From positions 1 to 9,480 of the forward strand of contig JAGHBD010000105.1 in assembly GCA_021161135.1 (NCBI GenBank): DNA of 9,480 bases, written 5' to 3'. This document shows, piece after piece, positions 6,041 through 9,480 of the stretch. The notes beneath the pieces were generated by a model. The model was not told the origin of the DNA. It ran no database searches and saw nothing but the letters and a program-made list of their open reading frames with translations. Origin of the DNA: Thermoplasmata archaeon (GTDB lineage Archaea > Thermoplasmatota > E2 > UBA202 > JdFR-43). The translations under genes were made by a program, and so were the position numbers. The first letter of the stretch is position 1. Every line of letters starts with the position of its first letter.

Positions 6041-8023
6041 ATGAAAAAGTATCTTGCAATCCTCTTCCTTATTCCAATTCTATTTTTTATTGCCTCAGAG
6101 GTGAAAGGAGCAGTTTTTGCTGAAGAGCTTACATCAACAACATGTCATGCTTGTCCAGCAGTGGCAGATATACTCCATGAAATTTATGCCTCCGGCGACT
6201 ATCCTTTTTATTATGTTGCTATGGTTGCAGATAAAAATGAGCTTGCTGCCGAGAGGGCTACCGATTATAATCTCTACGGTTATCCAACAACCTTTTTTGA
6301 CGGCGGCTATGAAGTGGTTTTTGGGAAACAGGCAAAGGAAAATTTTGAAAATGCCATAAAAAGTTGTCTTGAAAGGGAGAGAGCAAAAATAAGGCTTTCT
6401 CTTTCCATAAGATGGCTCGGAGAAAATAGGATAGAGGTGAGAGTTGCTGTTGAGAATACAGGCAATGATAAATATGATGGCACCCTCCGCGTTTATATTG
6501 TTGAGCCAAAGTCGAGATGGAAGGATAATGAAGGAAGACCATATCATTTTGGTTTCCTCGATTATGCAATAAATGAAGAGATTTCTTTAGAAGCAAATGA
6601 GGAAATGAAGAAGGAAGTAATATGGGATGGTGGGGAAAAAGGATATGAGATAAGCAAGGACAATATTATGGCAATAGCAGTGGTTTTTAATAAGCAGGGA
6701 GTAACAAGATATTCTGATCCGCCAAATAACAATCGCCCATTCACTGCCCATTTCGTTGATGCATGCAGCGGAGCAAAGCCAGCCGCTGATGAGCCGCCAA
6801 CGCTTTATTTCACTGAAAAGCCCAAAAGTGTTGTTGGTTACAGAAATGTGAGTTTTAAGTGGTATGGTGAAGATGATTTTGGCGATGTTCTCTTTTCATA
6901 TATGCTAAAGGGTTATGAGACGACGTGGCATGAATGGAGTAGCATCACGTTTGCTAACTACACAAATCTACCAGATGGCGAGTATGAATTTCTGCTACGT
7001 GGTAAGGATAACGTAGGCCAGATAACGGAAATAAGCTGGAAATTTATTGTTGATACCTCTCCTCCATACATTGTTGAGCATTATCCCAAAAACAATGCCA
7101 GAAATGTGCCCGTATATACAACAATAAGAATAAAGTTTTCTCACGAAATGGATAAGCAATCTGTTGAAAAAGGAATAGAAATAAAGCCATCGATACAATA
7201 CACCATTGAATGGCGTGATAGCAACGAAATAATAATCCACCCCTATGAACTTTCTTATGAAACATTATACACCGTAACCATAAAAAACGCCCGCCGCACC
7301 AGCGGGCAGGAAATGAAAGAATACAGTTTTTCTTTCGAAACATCCTCTGAAGATACCACGCCCCCTTCTGTTACATCCTTTGAACCCTTTAATGGGGGGT
7401 ATCTCGGGGAAATAAGAATAAAGTTTTCTGAACCAATGAATACTTTCATACACAAAGGATTGGAAATAAACCCATGGGTTCGATATACCTATGAATGGGA
7501 AGATAATGATACGACCCTTGTGATAAAATTCCTTGAAATAGAGCCAGGAGACTATACAATTACAGTCACAAAATACATGGAGGATAAATATGGTAATGGT
7601 ATGGAAAGCAACTTTTCTTTTAATGTATCTATAAAGTATCCACAGATTATATATACTAACATAGAGGATGGGGAGAAAAACGTTGATTTGCATAGTGTGT
7701 TGGAAATACATTTTTCCCATGAAATGAATCGGGAAAGTGTGGAAAAAAATATGAGCATCACTCCGCAGTGCAATTATGATGTAGGATGGAATGGCAGTGT
7801 CATGGTAATATCCTTAGAGCTTGATTATGGAAAGACATATTACATTAACATTTCTGGAGAAGCTGTCGATATTCTTGGATTGCCTCTGAAAAATAATTTT
7901 TCCCTTCATTTCTCGACGTTGAAGGAGATAGAGAGAGAAATCGAAACAAATGAAACACCATCGTTTTCATTAATCGCTGTGCTCATAGCATTCCTTATCA
8001 TCATCAGAAGAAAATTAAAATAG
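6041..8023 (+). CDS. Exported thioredoxin-like/multi-Ig surface protein with PSF-type C-terminal anchor
   Basis: The 660-residue product has a signal peptide (about 1-23). A thioredoxin-like domain (about 24-112) follows, with the redox motif CHAC at C35-C38 and the cis-proline loop YPTTFFDGG at 81-89; this arrangement resembles Omp28-type extracytoplasmic thioredoxin folds. Next come a CARDB-like beta domain (about 115-245, RIEVRVAVENTGN), an Ig-like domain with YTNLPDGEYEFLLRGKDNVG (307-326), and three SbsA-type Ig-like (Big_5) repeats at about 341-434, 440-530 and 533-626. A charged linker leads to TPSF (639-642), a hydrophobic helix and RRKLK. The tail is a PGF-CTERM variant with Ser in place of Gly. 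Ten bases separate it from the previous gene, with no strong ribosome binding site. It is probably a disulfide oxidoreductase displayed away from the membrane on an Ig stalk; adhesin or other roles are possible. Confidence 0.88.
   Translation: MKKYLAILFLIPILFFIASEVKGAVFAEELTSTTCHACPAVADILHEIYASGDYPFYYVAMVADKNELAAERATDYNLYGYPTTFFDGGYEVVFGKQAKENFENAIKSCLERERAKIRLSLSIRWLGENRIEVRVAVENTGNDKYDGTLRVYIVEPKSRWKDNEGRPYHFGFLDYAINEEISLEANEEMKKEVIWDGGEKGYEISKDNIMAIAVVFNKQGVTRYSDPPNNNRPFTAHFVDACSGAKPAADEPPTLYFTEKPKSVVGYRNVSFKWYGEDDFGDVLFSYMLKGYETTWHEWSSITFANYTNLPDGEYEFLLRGKDNVGQITEISWKFIVDTSPPYIVEHYPKNNARNVPVYTTIRIKFSHEMDKQSVEKGIEIKPSIQYTIEWRDSNEIIIHPYELSYETLYTVTIKNARRTSGQEMKEYSFSFETSSEDTTPPSVTSFEPFNGGYLGEIRIKFSEPMNTFIHKGLEINPWVRYTYEWEDNDTTLVIKFLEIEPGDYTITVTKYMEDKYGNGMESNFSFNVSIKYPQIIYTNIEDGEKNVDLHSVLEIHFSHEMNRESVEKNMSITPQCNYDVGWNGSVMVISLELDYGKTYYINISGEAVDILGLPLKNNFSLHFSTLKEIEREIETNETPSFSLIAVLIAFLIIIRRKLK
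7061..7918 (+). repeat. Three tandem SbsA-type Ig-like domains, with a 19-base direct repeat
   Basis: Residues 341-434, 440-530 and 533-626 of the 660-residue protein share the plan P-x-I/V...P-x-N/D...IRIKFSHEM (or FSEPM, or EIHFSHEM), then a KGIEI/KGLEI/KNMSI strand and a closing YTVTI/YTITV/YYINI strand. The first two copies also share 19 identical bases (7123-7141 and 7411-7429). This points to descent by domain duplication, with divergence since. Confidence 0.75.
7955..8020 (+). other. PSF-type variant of the PGF-CTERM sorting signal
   Basis: The last 22 codons of the 660-residue protein encode TPSF, a hydrophobic helix (about LIAVLIAFLIII) and the basic end RRKLK. The order and spacing equal those of the canonical signal in the preceding gene, but Ser replaces the central Gly. 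It may be an ArtA substrate or simply a membrane anchor that is not processed. Confidence 0.6.
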
Positions 8024-8443
8024 TACTTTTTCCATGAGGAAAGCAGGCGAGTCATCTGTATAAAAATTTTCAATCTTCTCCTTTATTCTAAAACCATGTT
8101 TTTCATAGAACTTTATGGCTTCTCTGTTACCTGTCCTAACCTCAAGATAAATTCTTCTCGCAGGAAATCTGAGGAGGAGCTCTTTGAGGAGAGAGCTTCC
8201 AATACCCTGTCTTCTAAAATTTTTATCTACAGCCAGCATTAAAATACGCAATTCCTCGCTGCATGGCTGCAATGCTATGATAAAGCCCACCACCTTCCCA
8301 TTTTTCTCAGCCACGAGAAAGCCATCTGGGCTAATCTGCCACAGATATAAGAAAAAATCTAAGGTATATTTTTCTTGGAGCGAATGAGAAGCTATTTCTG
8401 CCACTTCCTCCAGATCCTCATATCTAAACTTTCTTATTGCCAT
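8015..8443 (-). CDS. GNAT-family N-acetyltransferase, RimI/Ard1-like
   Basis: The 142-residue product is a single GNAT domain. The acetyl-CoA pyrophosphate loop RRQGIG is at 78-83, preceded by the strand LRILMLAVD. EVRTGNREAIKFYEKHGF (101-118) is the typical RimI/Ard1 motif B region, and FYTDDSPAFLMEKVL is the expected end. These features favour a protein N-terminal acetyltransferase, though small-molecule GNATs cannot be excluded. The ATG at 8443 was chosen over an in-frame ATG at 8506 because family homology begins with MAIRKFRYEDL, and the 21 extra residues would lie inside the ferredoxin-domain coding region. It overlaps the upstream Fe-S gene by 10 bases, suggesting translational coupling. 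Its stop overlaps, tail to tail, the stop of the 660-residue surface protein (8015-8023). Cytoplasmic. Confidence 0.88.
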   Translation of the reverse strand: MAIRKFRYEDLEEVAEIASHSLQEKYTLDFFLYLWQISPDGFLVAEKNGKVVGFIIALQPCSEELRILMLAVDKNFRRQGIGSSLLKELLLRFPARRIYLEVRTGNREAIKFYEKHGFRIKEKIENFYTDDSPAFLMEKVLF

Positions 8444-9309
8444 GTGAATTTGAACTCGAGAGCGTTCTTTGGGCATGCATCGATGCATTTTCCACATCTT
8501 ATACATTCTCCGCTTTGATTCTCATATGGCATATTTATCTGCATTGGACAGACAGCAGCACATCTGTAGCATTTTATGCACTCCTCCTCATAAAATTTAA
8601 TCTGTAACACACTCACTTTATTGAACTGTGCCATCATTGCTCCCACAGGGCAGAGATGGCGACACCATCCTCTCGTAATAAAGGCTATGAGGATGAAAAA
8701 GCCCGCAACATTTATCATCTTTGGGTAGAAAAAGAATGTGAAGGTATAGCCATAGGGGTCGATGGCAAGATGGGGAAGCGTCGCCGTTAATCCGCCAATT
8801 GGACATATATCTGTGTAGGCGAGAGCCCTTGTGATATAGCTTGCTATTGGAATGGCAATCAGAATTGGATATTTCATCATCCTGAGTTTTTTATCTATCT
8901 CCTTCCTTTTCTCTACTTTCCTTCCCTTCACTATATCTTGCAAAAAGCCAATGGGGCACGCCCATCCGCACGCAGCCCTGCCAAATATAATACTCACAAA
9001 TGCAATAAAGCCGATAAGATATGGAAGGAGATACCATGTTCTATCGGCAAAGGCGTGTTCAATCACGCCAATGGGGCATGCCATCAGAGCGAATGGGCTT
9101 TCCCAGCAGTAAAAGTATGTGTAAATCAAGCCAGTTGCTCCAAAAATGAAGGCTGCATTGCTTATAAATAGAAATCCGAGTTGCGAAGCAAATCTTCTCT
9201 TCTGCAATTTTCCCTTATATCTTTTAAATGCGATGGCTGCTCCTATTGCAAGAGGAATGCATATATATGCCAGGGGGCAGGATGGACAGTTTAAATTACA
9301 CACCACCAT
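8434..9309 (-). CDS. Membrane 4Fe-4S electron-transfer protein (NapH/polyferredoxin-like)
   Basis: The 291-residue product has several membrane helices (about 12-29, 44-66, 94-112, 147-165, 201-214) and many CP motifs: FALMACPIGVIEH (73-85), CGWACPIGF (114-122), DICPIGG (168-173) and CRHLCPVGA (216-224). A C-terminal 2x4Fe-4S ferredoxin domain has C244-x2-C247-x2-C250-x3-C254-P and C269-x2-C272-x2-C275-x3-C279-P. Proteins of this type move electrons between the membrane and soluble or extracytoplasmic redox partners (NapH, MauN, RdxA relatives). The N-terminus adds C4, C8, C11 and C17 (CNLNCPSCP), an extra cysteine cluster. ATG 9309 was preferred to 9333 because GGAGG at 9316-9320 lies six bases before it. 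It overlaps the upstream thioredoxin-like gene by 14 bases and the GNAT gene by 10. The electron donor and acceptor are unknown. Confidence 0.85.
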   Translation of the reverse strand: MVVCNLNCPSCPLAYICIPLAIGAAIAFKRYKGKLQKRRFASQLGFLFISNAAFIFGATGLIYTYFYCWESPFALMACPIGVIEHAFADRTWYLLPYLIGFIAFVSIIFGRAACGWACPIGFLQDIVKGRKVEKRKEIDKKLRMMKYPILIAIPIASYITRALAYTDICPIGGLTATLPHLAIDPYGYTFTFFFYPKMINVAGFFILIAFITRGWCRHLCPVGAMMAQFNKVSVLQIKFYEEECIKCYRCAAVCPMQINMPYENQSGECIRCGKCIDACPKNALEFKFTWQ

Positions 9310-9480
9310 ATTTTTCCTCCTTCGCCTTTTCAAGAATATTTATCAATCCATTAATATCAGGTCTTCCCCCCTTTCCATTTGCTTCTCCAGAAAAAGCATA
9401 CCAGTATATGGTGCCATTTTTTTCAAAGAGTATTACAGTTGTAGGCGCTTCCAGTATCTCCTTTGGATGATATATTTTCA
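9296..9480 (-). CDS. C-terminal part of a thioredoxin-like protein (runs off window)
   Basis: Reading the complement strand from the window edge to a TAA at 9296-9298 gives about 60 residues. They begin KIYHPKEILEAPTTVILFEKN and continue to IYWYAFSGEAN and NGLINILEKAKEE. The APTTVILF segment resembles the cis-proline loop and following strand of thioredoxin-like folds, and the end matches their C-terminal helix. The CxxC part, if present, lies outside the window. The gene overlaps the Fe-S membrane protein by 14 bases on the same strand, so the two are probably cotranscribed and may act in one redox pathway. The fold call rests on a short stretch and is moderate. Confidence 0.6.
   Translation of the reverse strand, partial: KIYHPKEILEAPTTVILFEKNGTIYWYAFSGEANGKGGRPDINGLINILEKAKEEKYGGV
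9316..9320 (-). promoter_or_regulatory. Shine-Dalgarno site of the membrane Fe-S protein
   Basis: GGAGG on the complement strand, six bases ahead of the ATG at 9309, inside the coding end of the upstream gene. It decides between the two in-frame starts, since the ATG at 9333 has no such site at correct spacing. Confidence 0.7.

Noticed and set aside
7289..7307. GC-rich inverted repeat GCCCGC-N7-GCGGGC inside the 660-residue protein gene
   Set aside because: It could fold into a small hairpin, but it lies in the middle of an intact coding frame with no T-run after it, so it is not a convincing terminator or regulatory site.
7044..7773. Several open frames on the complement strand of the Ig-repeat region, up to 151 residues
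   Set aside because: They are antisense to a long gene with clear domain structure, have cysteine- and aromatic-rich low-plausibility products, and no start signals.
8444..8506. Longer acetyltransferase starting at ATG 8506
   Set aside because: The extra 21 residues (rich in Met, Lys, Arg and Cys) come from reading the second ferredoxin motif of the upstream gene out of frame; GNAT similarity begins at 8443.

Overview
The window looks like a chromosomal segment of a moderately AT-rich euryarchaeon, most likely a Thermoplasmatota-type lineage (inference). The support is an archaeosortase A with its own class of C-terminal sorting signal, an archaetidylserine-decarboxylase-type enzyme, secreted proteins built from PKD and Ig-like domains, TATA-like boxes placed for leaderless or short-leader transcripts, and tightly overlapping genes. 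No rRNA, tRNA or CRISPR array was seen.

Layout. (1) Positions 1-113 hold the 3' end of an interrupted or partial gene, possibly a transposase. (2) 169-675 (+) is a gamma-class carbonic anhydrase-like hexapeptide-repeat protein. (3) 647-4799 (-) is a compact operon read right to left: gcvT, xseA, xseB, artA, pssD, and then a previously easy-to-miss 51-residue two-helix membrane protein. Four of the junctions are overlaps of 4 to 31 bases, and the last gap is 20 bases. (4) 4800-4903 is a divergent promoter region with TTAAC/GTTAA half-sites. (5) 4904-8023 (+) is an operon of three exported proteins: a PKD/Ig-like secreted protein, a short Ig-like protein ending in a canonical PGF-CTERM signal, and a 660-residue protein with a thioredoxin-like N-terminal domain, several Ig-like domains and a variant PSF C-terminal signal. 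(6) 8015-9480 (-) is a second overlapping cluster: the end of a thioredoxin-like protein, a membrane 4Fe-4S protein of the NapH/polyferredoxin type, and a RimI-like acetyltransferase.

How it fits together. The central story is cell-surface anchoring. ArtA is a membrane transpeptidase-like enzyme that processes PGF-CTERM proteins. In Haloferax volcanii the lipid enzymes PssA and PssD are needed for ArtA-dependent lipid attachment. Here artA and pssD are translationally coupled, followed by an unnamed small membrane protein, and the divergent operon across the shared promoter region encodes one clear and one variant substrate. A second theme is redox chemistry: an extracytoplasmic CxxC thioredoxin-like domain sits beside two secreted proteins that carry cysteine pairs, and the next cluster has a thioredoxin-like protein overlapping a membrane Fe-S electron-transfer protein. 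A functional link between these is inference only. The presence of both exonuclease VII subunits and a T-protein of the glycine cleavage system in the same operon as artA is an unusual housekeeping context.
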